Assembly: GCA_018268895.1 (NCBI GenBank)
Contig: JAFDVP010000012.1
Span: 529,698 to 593,697, forward strand
Source of the DNA: Acidobacteriota bacterium
GTDB lineage: Bacteria; Acidobacteriota; Terriglobia; Terriglobales; Acidobacteriaceae
Direction of reading: 5' to 3'
DNA length: 64,000 nt
Under the pieces are notes generated by a model. It was not told the DNA's origin and did not search any database. It saw nothing but the letters and a program-made list of their open reading frames with translations. Made by a program: the position numbers and the translations under genes. Positions 17,394 to 25,779 of the stretch are shown here, piece by piece (positions within the stretch are counted from its first letter, which is position 1; every line of letters begins with the position of its first letter).

Positions 17394-18638
17394 TCAACCT
17401 GCGATCCAGCGCATCGTCTTTTCGGCGAGACGGGCGAAGGCCTGGGCGGCGAGTTCGAGGTGCTCCTTCTTTGTGTCTTCGAGCTTGTTGTGGCTGAGGC
17501 CGTTGAGCGATTGGGTGAACATCATGACGGTGGGGATGCCGGCGCGCGAGACCTCGGCGGCGTCGTGCAGGGGGCCGGAGGGGAGGCGGTGCGAGGTACC
17601 CGTGATTTCGCGGATGGACTGGTCGCAGAGCTCGATGAGCTCGGGGTGGAAGGGGATGGGTTCGATGTTCCAGATGCGCGACCACTTGACAGTGCAGCGC
17701 TCTTCGGTGGCGAAGCGTTGGCTGGCTTGCTGTGCTTCTTCGAACATGGAGGCGAGCACTTGGGCGTCGAGGTCGCGCATGTCGAGCGTGGCCTCGCAAC
17801 GGCCGACGACGGCGGTGACGATTCCGGGGAAGGTCTTGACGCTGCCCATGGTTGCGACGGAATCAGGGTGCTTGCGCGCGATGGGGCGGATCTCGAGCGC
17901 GAGCTTCGCAGCCGCGGCGAGCGCGTCGCGACGGACGGCCATGGGCGTGGAGCCGGAGTGGGCCTCCTGCCCATGGAAGGTGATGGCGTGGCGCTCGACG
18001 CCCTTGGTTCCGAGGACGACGCCGAGGGGAAGCTGAAGCTGCTCGAGCACGGGGCCCTGCTCGATGTGGAGCTCGAGATAGGCGGCGGCGTCTTTGCGCT
18101 CGACGGCGGCGTCGCCGATGCGGTCGATGTCGAAGCCGCATTCGCGGAGGGTGCTCTCGAGTGTCTCGCCGTCGCGGTCGGTGCGGCCGCGGTCGGCGGC
18201 GATGGAGTGATGGCCGGCGAAGGCGGAGGAACCAAAGAGGCTGCGGCCGAAGCGCGCGCCCTCTTCGTCGGCCCAGTCGACGAGGCGGACGGTGACGGGG
18301 GGCTTGCCGTTGTGGTCTTCGGCGATAGCACGCATGACCTCGAAAGCGGTAAGGACGCCGAGGCAGCCGTCGAGCCAGCCGCCGTTGGGCACGGAGTCGA
18401 GGTGGCCGCCGAGGAGGAGCGCGCGGCTGGAGGCGCCGCGAAGCGTGACCCAGAGGTTGCCGGCGGCGTCGTAGTGGTGCTCGACGGGGAGCGATCTGAG
18501 CTTTGCCTCGAACCATGCCTGGGCCTTGAGCCAGGTAGGGCTCCAGGCGACGCGCTGCGCGCCGTGCTCGTCGGAGGTAAGCGCGCGAAGGTCTTCAAGA
18601 TCGGCGATGACACGTTTTGGGTCGACGGGCATGGACAC
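17394..18638 (-). CDS. M20-family beta-ureidopropionase (N-carbamoyl-beta-alanine amidohydrolase)
   Basis: 414 residues. Hydrolyses N-carbamoyl-beta-alanine to beta-alanine, CO2 and ammonia. M20 metal ligands: His in GGHLDSVPNGGWLDG (with the Asp of WLDG), Glu-Glu in ADEEGARFG, His in ELHIEQGPVLE; substrate region EAHSGSTPM; C-terminal His in NGLSHNKLED. HyuC/AtzF-unrelated Zn hydrolases of this subfamily also act on allantoate, but placement as first gene of the pyrimidine operon favours the ureidopropionase role. It is one of three M20 paralogues in the window, each apparently for a different ureido substrate. Cytoplasmic dimer in known homologues. Confidence 0.88.
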   Translation of the reverse strand: MSMPVDPKRVIADLEDLRALTSDEHGAQRVAWSPTWLKAQAWFEAKLRSLPVEHHYDAAGNLWVTLRGASSRALLLGGHLDSVPNGGWLDGCLGVLTAFEVMRAIAEDHNGKPPVTVRLVDWADEEGARFGRSLFGSSAFAGHHSIAADRGRTDRDGETLESTLRECGFDIDRIGDAAVERKDAAAYLELHIEQGPVLEQLQLPLGVVLGTKGVERHAITFHGQEAHSGSTPMAVRRDALAAAAKLALEIRPIARKHPDSVATMGSVKTFPGIVTAVVGRCEATLDMRDLDAQVLASMFEEAQQASQRFATEERCTVKWSRIWNIEPIPFHPELIELCDQSIREITGTSHRLPSGPLHDAAEVSRAGIPTVMMFTQSLNGLSHNKLEDTKKEHLELAAQAFARLAEKTMRWIAG

Positions 18639-18676
18639 TCCTTATTGTTCGAGTAGCCGAGCCATGATAGGCACAG

Positions 18677-18747
18677 TCCTCAGGGGCTAAAGCCCCTCTA
18701 CTTTACTGCGTCTCACGGCACGGCTAAAGCCGTGCCCTTAACGAAAC
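18677..18747 (+). repeat. Double-hairpin repeat family D
   Basis: Two hairpins with CTAAAG-type loops: AGGGGCTAAAGCCCCT and GGCACGGCTAAAGCCGTGCC, followed by CTTAACGAAAC. It lies in the divergent promoter gap between the pyrimidine and purine operons. Only one copy is seen in this window, but I recall such double hairpins as common in Acidobacteriaceae genomes. Confidence 0.65.
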
Positions 18748-18818
18748 TGCCGCGAAGATGACTCTGCCAGGAGTTCGTTCCGCTTGACCTTCTCATTAAG
18801 GAGGCCGGAATATCAGGC

Positions 18819-20150
18819 ATGGTACAGGTTTTTGTATCGCAGAGGGTGATGACGCCGGAGGGTCTACGTCCGGGGGCGGCCGTGGTTGAGGATGGACGCA
18901 TCGTGGCAGTTGTCGAACCGAAGGACGCGCCCGCGTCTGGCACCGTGCGCGACTTCGGCGAATTTGTGCTGATGCCTGGGTTTGTCGACTCACACGTCCA
19001 TATCAACGAACCGGGACGAACCGAGTGGGAGGGGTTCGAGACGGCGACGCGCGCGGCGGCGGCGGGCGGGTTTACGACACTGGTCGACATGCCGCTGAAC
19101 TGCCTGCCGGAGACGACGACGGTTGCCGCGCTGAAGGCGAAGCGCAACGCCGCACGAGCGAAGTGCCGCGTGGACTGGGCGGCGTGGGGCGGCGTGACGG
19201 ACGACAACCGCGACGACATTGAGCCGCTGGCGAAGGCCGGTGTGAAGGGGTACAAGAGCTTTCTGGTCGACCCGGGAATTGCTGGCCTGACGATGCTTAG
19301 CAAGCGAGGTCTGGAGCGAGCGGCGCCGGTTCTTGCGCGGACGGGGCTTCCTCTGCTGGTCCATGCAGAGGTGCAGGGCCCGATTGATGCGGCTGCCGCT
19401 GAGCTTAAGGATGCGGACTGGCATGAGTATGCGACGTATCTGCACTCGCGGCCGGACGTGGCCGAGCTGGAGGCGATCCGGCTGTTGATACGGCTCTGCC
19501 GTCAATACAGGTTTCGCGTGCATGTCGTCCACCTGGCGACGATGCTGGCTCTCAATGAGTTGGAAGAAGCGAGGGCAGAAGGTCTTCCGATCACGGTGGA
19601 GACGTGCCCGCACTATCTGCACTTTGCAGCGGAGGAGATTGGCCGCGGTGAGACGCTGAAGAAGTGCGCTCCGCCGATACGCACGAGGGCGAACCGCGAG
19701 GGATTGTGGCGAGCGCTGGAGCGCGGGACGATTGACCTGATTGCGACCGATCATTCGCCTTGTCCGCCAGAGATGAAGCGCGTGGAGGAGGGCGATTTCA
19801 GCAAGGCGTGGGGCGGCGTTGCGAGTCTTTCCGTTGCTGCGTCGGTTGTATGGACGGGGATGCGGGAGCGCGGGCTGCCGCTTAGGAAGCTGACCGAGTG
19901 GATGTCGACGGCCTCGGCACGACTGGCTGGGTTGGAGCGGCGTAAGGGACTGATTGCTCCGGGGAAGGACGCGGACTTCGTGGTGTTCGATCCGGAAGCC
20001 AGCTTTCGCGTGACGGCTTCGCGGCTTTTGTACAGGCATCCGGTTTCGCCTTATGTGGGCGCGGAGTTGTATGGCGTGGTGAGGGGGACCTATCTGCGCG
20101 GGAATGAGGTTGTGGCTGGAGGGGATCCGATGGGAAGGGAGGTTGTGTGA
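18819..20150 (+). CDS. allB: Allantoinase
   Basis: 443 residues; opens the hydantoin ring of allantoin to give allantoate. Amidohydrolase metal ligands: DSHVHINEPG near 57, carboxylated Lys in GVKGYKSFLV near 143, HVVHLAT near 230, and ATDHSPCPP near 307. The block HINEPGRTEWEGFETATRAA is diagnostic of AllB against dihydropyrimidinases. First gene of the purine operon, with AAGGAGG 14 bases before the ATG (a rather wide spacing). A 263-base gap with two repeats follows before the xanthine dehydrogenase genes. Cytoplasmic. Confidence 0.95.
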   Translation: MVQVFVSQRVMTPEGLRPGAAVVEDGRIVAVVEPKDAPASGTVRDFGEFVLMPGFVDSHVHINEPGRTEWEGFETATRAAAAGGFTTLVDMPLNCLPETTTVAALKAKRNAARAKCRVDWAAWGGVTDDNRDDIEPLAKAGVKGYKSFLVDPGIAGLTMLSKRGLERAAPVLARTGLPLLVHAEVQGPIDAAAAELKDADWHEYATYLHSRPDVAELEAIRLLIRLCRQYRFRVHVVHLATMLALNELEEARAEGLPITVETCPHYLHFAAEEIGRGETLKKCAPPIRTRANREGLWRALERGTIDLIATDHSPCPPEMKRVEEGDFSKAWGGVASLSVAASVVWTGMRERGLPLRKLTEWMSTASARLAGLERRKGLIAPGKDADFVVFDPEASFRVTASRLLYRHPVSPYVGAELYGVVRGTYLRGNEVVAGGDPMGREVV

Positions 20151-20163
20151 GTGGGCTTGGTGT

Positions 20164-20203
20164 CCTTCATCCCATCCTTCGCTTCGCGAAGGATGGGGCA
20201 CCC
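20164..20203 (-). repeat. Hairpin repeat family C, copy 6 (inverted)
   Basis: CCCATCCTTCGC and GCGAAGGATGGGGCACCC form the hairpin; orientation is reversed relative to copies 1-5. Located right after allB. Confidence 0.8.
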
Positions 20204-20228
20204 GAGGGGTCGTGGCGAGGCTGGAAAA

Positions 20229-20263
20229 CTACAGGGATTCTTCGCCTGCGGCTCAGAATGACG
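20229..20263 (-). repeat. Hairpin repeat family A, copy 8
   Basis: ACTACAGGGATTC...GGCTCAGAATGAC, in the gap between allB and the xanthine dehydrogenase genes. Confidence 0.8.
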
Positions 20264-20413
20264 ACTGGGTATAGGCGATGGATGTGTGCGCGACGACAGG
20301 TGTATGTGATGGGAATTTGGATGGGTTTCGATTCCGGTGGCCCTCGTCGCCGGCTGTTTGTATGCTATTTGGATTCCGTGAATCGATGGAATGCCTGTTC
20401 GTGAAAGGATCGT

Positions 20414-22663
20414 TTGAACGAGCGCGTCGTAGGAGTAGCGGTTCCGAGGAAAGAAGGTGCAGCCAAGGTCACCGGAACGGCGAAGTATGTCGATGACATC
20501 CAGCTCGATGGAATGCTGTTCGGAGCAACTGTTCGAAGCACGATCGCCCGCGGAAAGATCACCGGCATTCACTTTGGCGCAGGGATCAACTGGGACGAAT
20601 TTGTCATTGTTACGGCAGAGGATGTTCCGGGAAAGAACGTCGTCTCGCTGATTGCGGAAGACCAGCCACTGCTTGCAAGCGAACAGATCAACCATCCTGA
20701 AGAACCGGTGCTGCTATTGGCCCACGCTGACCGACATCTGCTCCCACTTGCTGTAGCTGCTGTGCGAATCGAGTATGAGGAGCAGCCTTCGATTCACTCG
20801 ATTGAAGAGAGCGAGAGCGGCAAAGAGATTGTCTGGGGCACGGACAACACATTCAAGACATACACGATCGACAAAGGCAACGTCGATGAAGTGTGGGGGG
20901 ACGCAGCCTGGATTGTGGAGGGCGAGTACACAACCGGCGCGCAGGAACAGCTCTACATCGAGAACAACGGTGTCATCGCGCAGGTAGACGATGCCGATGG
21001 CGTGACGGTGTGGGGATCGATGCAGTGCCCGTTTTATGTTCACAAGGCTCTGATGGCGCTGACTGGATTGCCGGAGGACAAGGTCCGCGTGATTCAGACG
21101 GAGACGGGCGGAGCGTTTGGCGGCAAAGAGGATTATCCGTCGATCATCGCTGGACATGCTATGCTGCTGGCAAAGAAGTCCGGACGGCCGGTGAAGATTA
21201 TCTACGATCGCATGGAGGACATGGCTGCGACGACGAAGCGCCACCCTTCGCGCACACGGCACAGAACGGCGATAGACAAAGACGGCAAGCTGCTTGGCGG
21301 GGAGATTGAATTTGTCATCGACGGCGGCGCCTATGTAACGCTGTCGCCGGTTGTTCTTTCGCGCGGCACGATTCATGCAGCGGGGCCTTACTACTGGCCA
21401 AGCATTCGCGTGAAGGCGAAGGCCGTGGCGACGAACACTCCTCCGCATGGAGCGTTCCGCGGCTTCGGCGCGCCGCAGAGCCTGTTTGCGCTTGAGCGGC
21501 ATATGGATGTTGTGGCCCGAACGATTGGAATGCCGCCGGATGAGTTTCGCAGAAAGAACTTGCTGAAACCAGGACAGACGACGGCGACGCAACAGGAGAT
21601 CCGCGAACCGATCGATTTGCAACATCTGCTGGATCGCGCGCTTGAGCTGAGTGACTATCACGCGAAGATGGCTCGCTTTGCAAAGCAGAACCGCGGCAAC
21701 GCGAAGAAGAAGGGGATGGGCATTGCCGCCTTCTTTCACGGTGCGGGATTCACAGGATCGGGCGAACGCTATCTGAATGCGTTGGTTGGAGTGGATGCCG
21801 ATGCAAACGGCGACGTGCGCGTGCTGGTTTCGAGCACAGAGTTTGGACAGGGTACGAATACGATCCTGTGCCAGATTGCCGCGGAGGCGCTGGGACTGGA
21901 GTACGAGGACGTTGGTATGGCCCCTGCGGATACGCGCATCGTTCCAAACAGCGGCCCGACTGTTGCCTCTCGGACGGCGATGATTATCGGCAAGCTGGTG
22001 CAGAGAGCAGCAATAGACCTGAGGGAAAAGCTGGTGGCGGCGAGTCTTCTGAGCACGGATGCAGGACGCGATGCGTTTCGTCGCGCTTGCGCAGAGTACG
22101 TGCGGAAGTTTGGCGAGTTGAAGGCGTACAGCAGGTATCAGGCCCCGCCAGACGTGTACTGGGACGACACGAAGTATATGGGCGAGGCGTATCCAGCGTT
22201 TGGATGGGCTGTATATGTCGCCGAGGTGACCGTTGATACGGCAACGTACAGCGTTACGGTCGATGACTTCATTGCGCTGCAGGAGGTCGGCAGAGTGCTG
22301 CATCCGGTGCTTGCGGCGGGACAGATTGAAGGCGGCGTAGCGCAGGCGATCGGCTATGCGCTGTACGAAAAAGTGCTGTGGAACCAAGGGCGAATGCAGA
22401 ACAATCAGATGACGAACTATATTATGCCGACCTCGCAGGACCTTCCGCCGATACGGGTTTACTTCGAAGAGGTTCCTTATCAGTACGGACCCTATGGCGC
22501 GAAAGGCATTGGTGAGCTTCCGATGGATGGACCGGCTCCGGCGATCGTTAATGCTGTTGTGGCCGCCACTGGTGAAGAGTTTTGCTCGATACCGCTGATG
22601 CCTGAGGATGTCTTCGTTGTGATGGGCGTTGGTGCAAATGTTTCTGACGAGGTCACAGCGTAA
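20414..22663 (+). CDS. Xanthine dehydrogenase, molybdopterin-binding subunit
   Basis: 749 residues, TTG start preceded by GAAAGGATC. Oxidises hypoxanthine/xanthine to urate on the Mo-cytosine or Mo-pterin cofactor. Domain order is Ald_Xan_dh_C (about 10-115) then the Mo-binding region. Motifs: KVTGTAKYVDDIQ, ETGGAFGGKEDYPS near 230, PPHGAFRGFGAPQSLFALE near 338, SSTEFGQGTNT near 475, and the C-terminal glutamate in GAKGIGELPMDGPAPA near 700, which is the catalytic base in this family. Its last base overlaps the start of the 2Fe-2S subunit gene. Together with the next two genes it makes a three-subunit enzyme. No XdhC-type maturation factor is seen within the operon. Confidence 0.93.
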   Translation: MNERVVGVAVPRKEGAAKVTGTAKYVDDIQLDGMLFGATVRSTIARGKITGIHFGAGINWDEFVIVTAEDVPGKNVVSLIAEDQPLLASEQINHPEEPVLLLAHADRHLLPLAVAAVRIEYEEQPSIHSIEESESGKEIVWGTDNTFKTYTIDKGNVDEVWGDAAWIVEGEYTTGAQEQLYIENNGVIAQVDDADGVTVWGSMQCPFYVHKALMALTGLPEDKVRVIQTETGGAFGGKEDYPSIIAGHAMLLAKKSGRPVKIIYDRMEDMAATTKRHPSRTRHRTAIDKDGKLLGGEIEFVIDGGAYVTLSPVVLSRGTIHAAGPYYWPSIRVKAKAVATNTPPHGAFRGFGAPQSLFALERHMDVVARTIGMPPDEFRRKNLLKPGQTTATQQEIREPIDLQHLLDRALELSDYHAKMARFAKQNRGNAKKKGMGIAAFFHGAGFTGSGERYLNALVGVDADANGDVRVLVSSTEFGQGTNTILCQIAAEALGLEYEDVGMAPADTRIVPNSGPTVASRTAMIIGKLVQRAAIDLREKLVAASLLSTDAGRDAFRRACAEYVRKFGELKAYSRYQAPPDVYWDDTKYMGEAYPAFGWAVYVAEVTVDTATYSVTVDDFIALQEVGRVLHPVLAAGQIEGGVAQAIGYALYEKVLWNQGRMQNNQMTNYIMPTSQDLPPIRVYFEEVPYQYGPYGAKGIGELPMDGPAPAIVNAVVAATGEEFCSIPLMPEDVFVVMGVGANVSDEVTA

Positions 22664-23178
22664 TGTCCGCGCGTACAGAGATTCGCTTCACGGTCAACGG
22701 CACGGAGCGCGCTGTGCCAGCATATCCGATGGAGCGCCTTCTGGATGTGTTGCGCAATGAGCTGGGACTGACAGGGACGAAAGAAGGCTGCGGCGAAGGC
22801 GAGTGCGGGTCGTGCTCGGTGATGCTGAACGGCGAGTTGGTAAATAGCTGTCTTGTGCCGGTGCTTCAGGCAGAGGGAGCAGACGTGCGCACGATCGAAG
22901 GGCTTGCGGCAGAGACGCTGCATCCGGTACAGAAGGCGTTTCTGGAGTGCGGCGGAGCGCAGTGCGGTATCTGCACGCCGGGGATGATTGTTGCGACAGT
23001 CCACCTTCTGCGGTCGAAACCAAAGCCGACGATGGAGGAGATTCGCGAGGGGCTGAATGGAAACCTCTGCCGCTGCACTGGCTACACGCGGATATTCGAA
23101 GCGGTAAAGAGCGCGGCGCAGGCGATGAGTTCGGATGATCTGAAGATTTTGGCTGCGGCGCCGGAGAAAGCTGAATGA
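22663..23178 (+). CDS. Xanthine dehydrogenase, 2Fe-2S subunit
   Basis: 171 residues. Electron-transfer subunit with two 2Fe-2S clusters: plant-ferredoxin-type cysteines in GCGEGECGSCSV near residues 43-54 and the C-terminal cluster in CGGAQCGICTPGM (near 99) plus NGNLCRCTGYTRI (near 138). The gene starts on the last base of the Mo subunit's stop codon and its own last four bases overlap the next start (ATGA), showing translational coupling. Electrons pass from the Mo site through this subunit to FAD. Cytoplasmic. Confidence 0.95.
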   Translation: MSARTEIRFTVNGTERAVPAYPMERLLDVLRNELGLTGTKEGCGEGECGSCSVMLNGELVNSCLVPVLQAEGADVRTIEGLAAETLHPVQKAFLECGGAQCGICTPGMIVATVHLLRSKPKPTMEEIREGLNGNLCRCTGYTRIFEAVKSAAQAMSSDDLKILAAAPEKAE

Positions 23179-24563
23179 GATCGCTGCCGTCGAGCTATGA
23201 GCTGGTATCGCCGCGATCGCTGGACCGCGTGCTGGCGCTGATGGCAGAGGAGCCAGGAAGTTGGACTCCGGTGGCGGGCGGCACGGAGGTGATGGTGCAG
23301 TTCGGCGCGGGGAAGCTGGCTGCGCGCCGGCTGGTGGATATTGGCGGACTGGCGGAGCTGAGGACGATTACGGAGCGAAGCGATGAACTGCACGTTGGGG
23401 CCGGGTGCACCTATGCCGACCTGCGACGGAATGCCTGCGTCAACAGCGAGTTTCCGATGCTGAGCACTGCCGCGTCGTGGACGGGGAGCATTGCGAATCA
23501 GAACCGCGGCACGCTTGGCGGGAACATTGTGAATGCTTCACCGGCGGCCGATTCCCTGCCCGCCTTGCTGGTGTATGAAGCGGAGCTGGTTCTGGTCTCA
23601 ACGCGTGGCGAACGGCGCGTACCCTATGTCGATTTCCACACGGGCTATAAGCAGATGCGCCTGTTGCCTGACGAACTGGTTCGCAGCATTATTTTGCCGC
23701 GACGATACAAGAGCTATACAAGCTGCGCTCGCAAGGTTGGGCCACGCAATGCGCAGGCAATCTCAAAGCTGTGCATGGCGGCGTTGGCGAAGGTTTCGGA
23801 TAGGCGGATTGAGGAGATCAGAATTGCGTTTGGCAGCATGGCTCCCGTTCCCCTGCGCCTGCGCAAGACGGAGGCTGTGCTGAACGGAAGTACGTGGAGC
23901 GAAGAGACGCTTCGCGCAGCGCGAGCTGCACTACAAACAGAGGTGGCACCAATCGACGACATCCGCTCAACGCGACAGTATCGCGTTGCCGTGGCGGGAA
24001 ACCTGCTGGAAGAGTTCCTGCGAGGATTGTTCGCGAAGACAGTGAATACCGTACTGGAGCGATGGAATTCACTGAGCGATGCCGATGCCGCGTCTGAATT
24101 GCTTTCATGCTGCGGATCGAGCGCATGGGCACGCTCGATGGCCGCCGCACGGCCATATGGAGACGCGCAACAACTGTTTCTCCGCGCGAGCGAGGTCTGG
24201 CGCGGGCTTGGCGTCGACGACTGGATGGAAGCATTTAACAGCCATCCGCGCATAGGCGAGCGTCACGCCGCGAACGCAACAACAGCCACTTCGGCGGCAT
24301 GGTCAGCAGGCGAACAACATAACGTGCAGAGCGCGGTGGACGAGGTCAAACGCGCGATTGCCGACGGCAACAGACGCTATGAGGAACGCTTTGGCAGGAT
24401 CTTTATTGTGTGCGCGACGGGAAAGCAGCCGGCAGAGATACTGGCAACTCTCAATCGACGTCTTGCTAATGACGACGAGACGGAGCTGAAGGAATCGGCA
24501 GACGAGCAGGAGAAGATTCTTCAGCTGCGTTTGAAGAAGTGGCTGATGCAGGAGGGAGTTTGA
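23175..24563 (+). CDS. Fusion: xanthine dehydrogenase FAD subunit + OHCU decarboxylase
   Basis: 462 residues in two parts. Residues 1-275 are the FAD-binding subunit of a molybdenum hydroxylase: PVAGGTEVMVQ near 32, NQNRGTLGGNIVN near 108, and the C-terminal CO_deh_flav_C domain. Residues 288-462 match 2-oxo-4-hydroxy-4-carboxy-5-ureidoimidazoline decarboxylase: FNSHPRIGERHA near 354, WSAGEQHNV near 376, NRRYEERFGRIFIVCATGK near 399, and LKKWL at the end. The decarboxylase gives S-allantoin from OHCU, a step three reactions after urate formation. No stop or frameshift separates the halves. Its stop codon overlaps the next gene's TTG start. Confidence 0.9.
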   Translation: MRSLPSSYELVSPRSLDRVLALMAEEPGSWTPVAGGTEVMVQFGAGKLAARRLVDIGGLAELRTITERSDELHVGAGCTYADLRRNACVNSEFPMLSTAASWTGSIANQNRGTLGGNIVNASPAADSLPALLVYEAELVLVSTRGERRVPYVDFHTGYKQMRLLPDELVRSIILPRRYKSYTSCARKVGPRNAQAISKLCMAALAKVSDRRIEEIRIAFGSMAPVPLRLRKTEAVLNGSTWSEETLRAARAALQTEVAPIDDIRSTRQYRVAVAGNLLEEFLRGLFAKTVNTVLERWNSLSDADAASELLSCCGSSAWARSMAAARPYGDAQQLFLRASEVWRGLGVDDWMEAFNSHPRIGERHAANATTATSAAWSAGEQHNVQSAVDEVKRAIADGNRRYEERFGRIFIVCATGKQPAEILATLNRRLANDDETELKESADEQEKILQLRLKKWLMQEGV

Positions 24564-24904
24564 GCGGAATATCGACCCATATTCTTGACACGGCCTCGGG
24601 CAAACCAGCCACCGGCGTGGGCGTCTCTCTATTGCACGCAGATCGACGTGACGGGTGGCAGACATTGTCGGCGCAACACACCGATGGCGATGGCCGTTGC
24701 CGCCAACTGATGCCGGAAGGCGTTGAACTGGCACCGGGACAATATCGGATTCGGTTTGATACTGGGGCGTATTACGCCGCTCAAGCATTGCAGGGGCTCT
24801 ACCCGTTTGTCGAGATCACGTTTACCGTTCAGGCGACAGACACGCACCTGCACATACCGCTGCTGTTGACGGCCAATGGCTACACAACTTATCGAGGAAC
24901 GTAA
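24560..24904 (+). CDS. 5-hydroxyisourate hydrolase (transthyretin-like)
   Basis: 114 residues from a TTG that overlaps the previous stop (TTGA), with GGAGGGAG just upstream; an alternative ATG at 24539 would lie deeper in the preceding gene. Family marks are the N-terminal STHILDTASGKPATGV, the HTDGDGRC segment in the middle, and the C-terminal tetrapeptide YRGT where most members have YRGS. It hydrolyses 5-hydroxyisourate, the unstable product of uricase, to OHCU, which the fused decarboxylase domain then converts to allantoin. Length matches the family. Cytoplasmic tetramer in known homologues. Confidence 0.93.
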   Translation: MSGISTHILDTASGKPATGVGVSLLHADRRDGWQTLSAQHTDGDGRCRQLMPEGVELAPGQYRIRFDTGAYYAAQALQGLYPFVEITFTVQATDTHLHIPLLLTANGYTTYRGT

Positions 24905-24908
24905 CCGG

Positions 24909-25757
24909 ATGATCAAGTTGGGGGAGAACAGATACGGGAAGTGCCGGGTGCGTGTGGTTCGCGTTAAGCGCGACCGTCCGGTGCATGAGTTCCAGGAATG
25001 GACCGTTGAAGTGTTGCTTACTGGCGACTTTACCGAATGCTTTGAAGACGGCGACAACTCGCGCATTATGGCGACGGATTCGATGAAGAACACCGTGTAT
25101 TCGCTGGCACGGGACACGAACGCGGGCACGATTGAAGATTTTGCGCTGGAGTTAACAGACTACATCGTGAAGACCAATCCGCAGATTGATTCGGCGAGCG
25201 TATCGATTACAAACGTGCTGTGGGGACATATCACGATCGATGATGTTGCCGCACCTTCCGCGTTTATCAAGAGTGGCGGCGAGGTGGAAACCTCGGAGGT
25301 CACTCGACAGAAGGATGGCACGCTGACGGTAGCATCGGGAATTGAAAACCTTGTGATTATCAAGACAGCCAATTCAGGGTTTGAAGGGTTCATTCACGAT
25401 GTGCATACAACACTGCCGGAGACGGCGGACAGATTGTTTGGAACGGCGGTTCGAGCGCGTTGGACATATGCAGTCAGCGATCTGGCATTTGCCGAGACAC
25501 GCGACACAGTTCGCAATGCACTGCTGAAGGCATTTGCGGCGCATGACAGCAGGTCGGTGCAACACACCCTGTATGCGATGGGAAAGGCGGCTCTGGAGCA
25601 GGTTCCGGCGATGAAGGAGATCGAGCTGACGATGCCCAACAAGCACTGTATTTTGGTTGACCTCGCGAAGTTCGGCAAGACAAACCCCAACGAGATCTTT
25701 GTGCCGATCGAGGAGCCCTATGGATACATCGAGGCAACGGTACGGCGGGAGAACTGA
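24909..25757 (+). CDS. Urate oxidase (uricase)
   Basis: 282 residues from the ATG of MIKLGENRYGK, which has GAGGA ten bases upstream; an in-frame ATG at 24876, overlapping the previous gene, would add eleven residues. Cofactor-free oxidation of urate to 5-hydroxyisourate. Catalytic-type residues: Lys11 in NRYGKCRV, Thr56 in IMATDSMKNTVY, and His in MPNKHCILVDL. Other family blocks include GFIHDVHTTLPETADRLFGTAV-type sequence around residues 170-190. The oxygen-dependent enzyme fits an aerobic lifestyle. It lies between HIU hydrolase and allantoate amidohydrolase in the operon, in biochemical order. Confidence 0.95.
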   Translation: MIKLGENRYGKCRVRVVRVKRDRPVHEFQEWTVEVLLTGDFTECFEDGDNSRIMATDSMKNTVYSLARDTNAGTIEDFALELTDYIVKTNPQIDSASVSITNVLWGHITIDDVAAPSAFIKSGGEVETSEVTRQKDGTLTVASGIENLVIIKTANSGFEGFIHDVHTTLPETADRLFGTAVRARWTYAVSDLAFAETRDTVRNALLKAFAAHDSRSVQHTLYAMGKAALEQVPAMKEIELTMPNKHCILVDLAKFGKTNPNEIFVPIEEPYGYIEATVRREN

Positions 25758-25779
25758 GCTGAAAGAGCCCTCGCATGAG

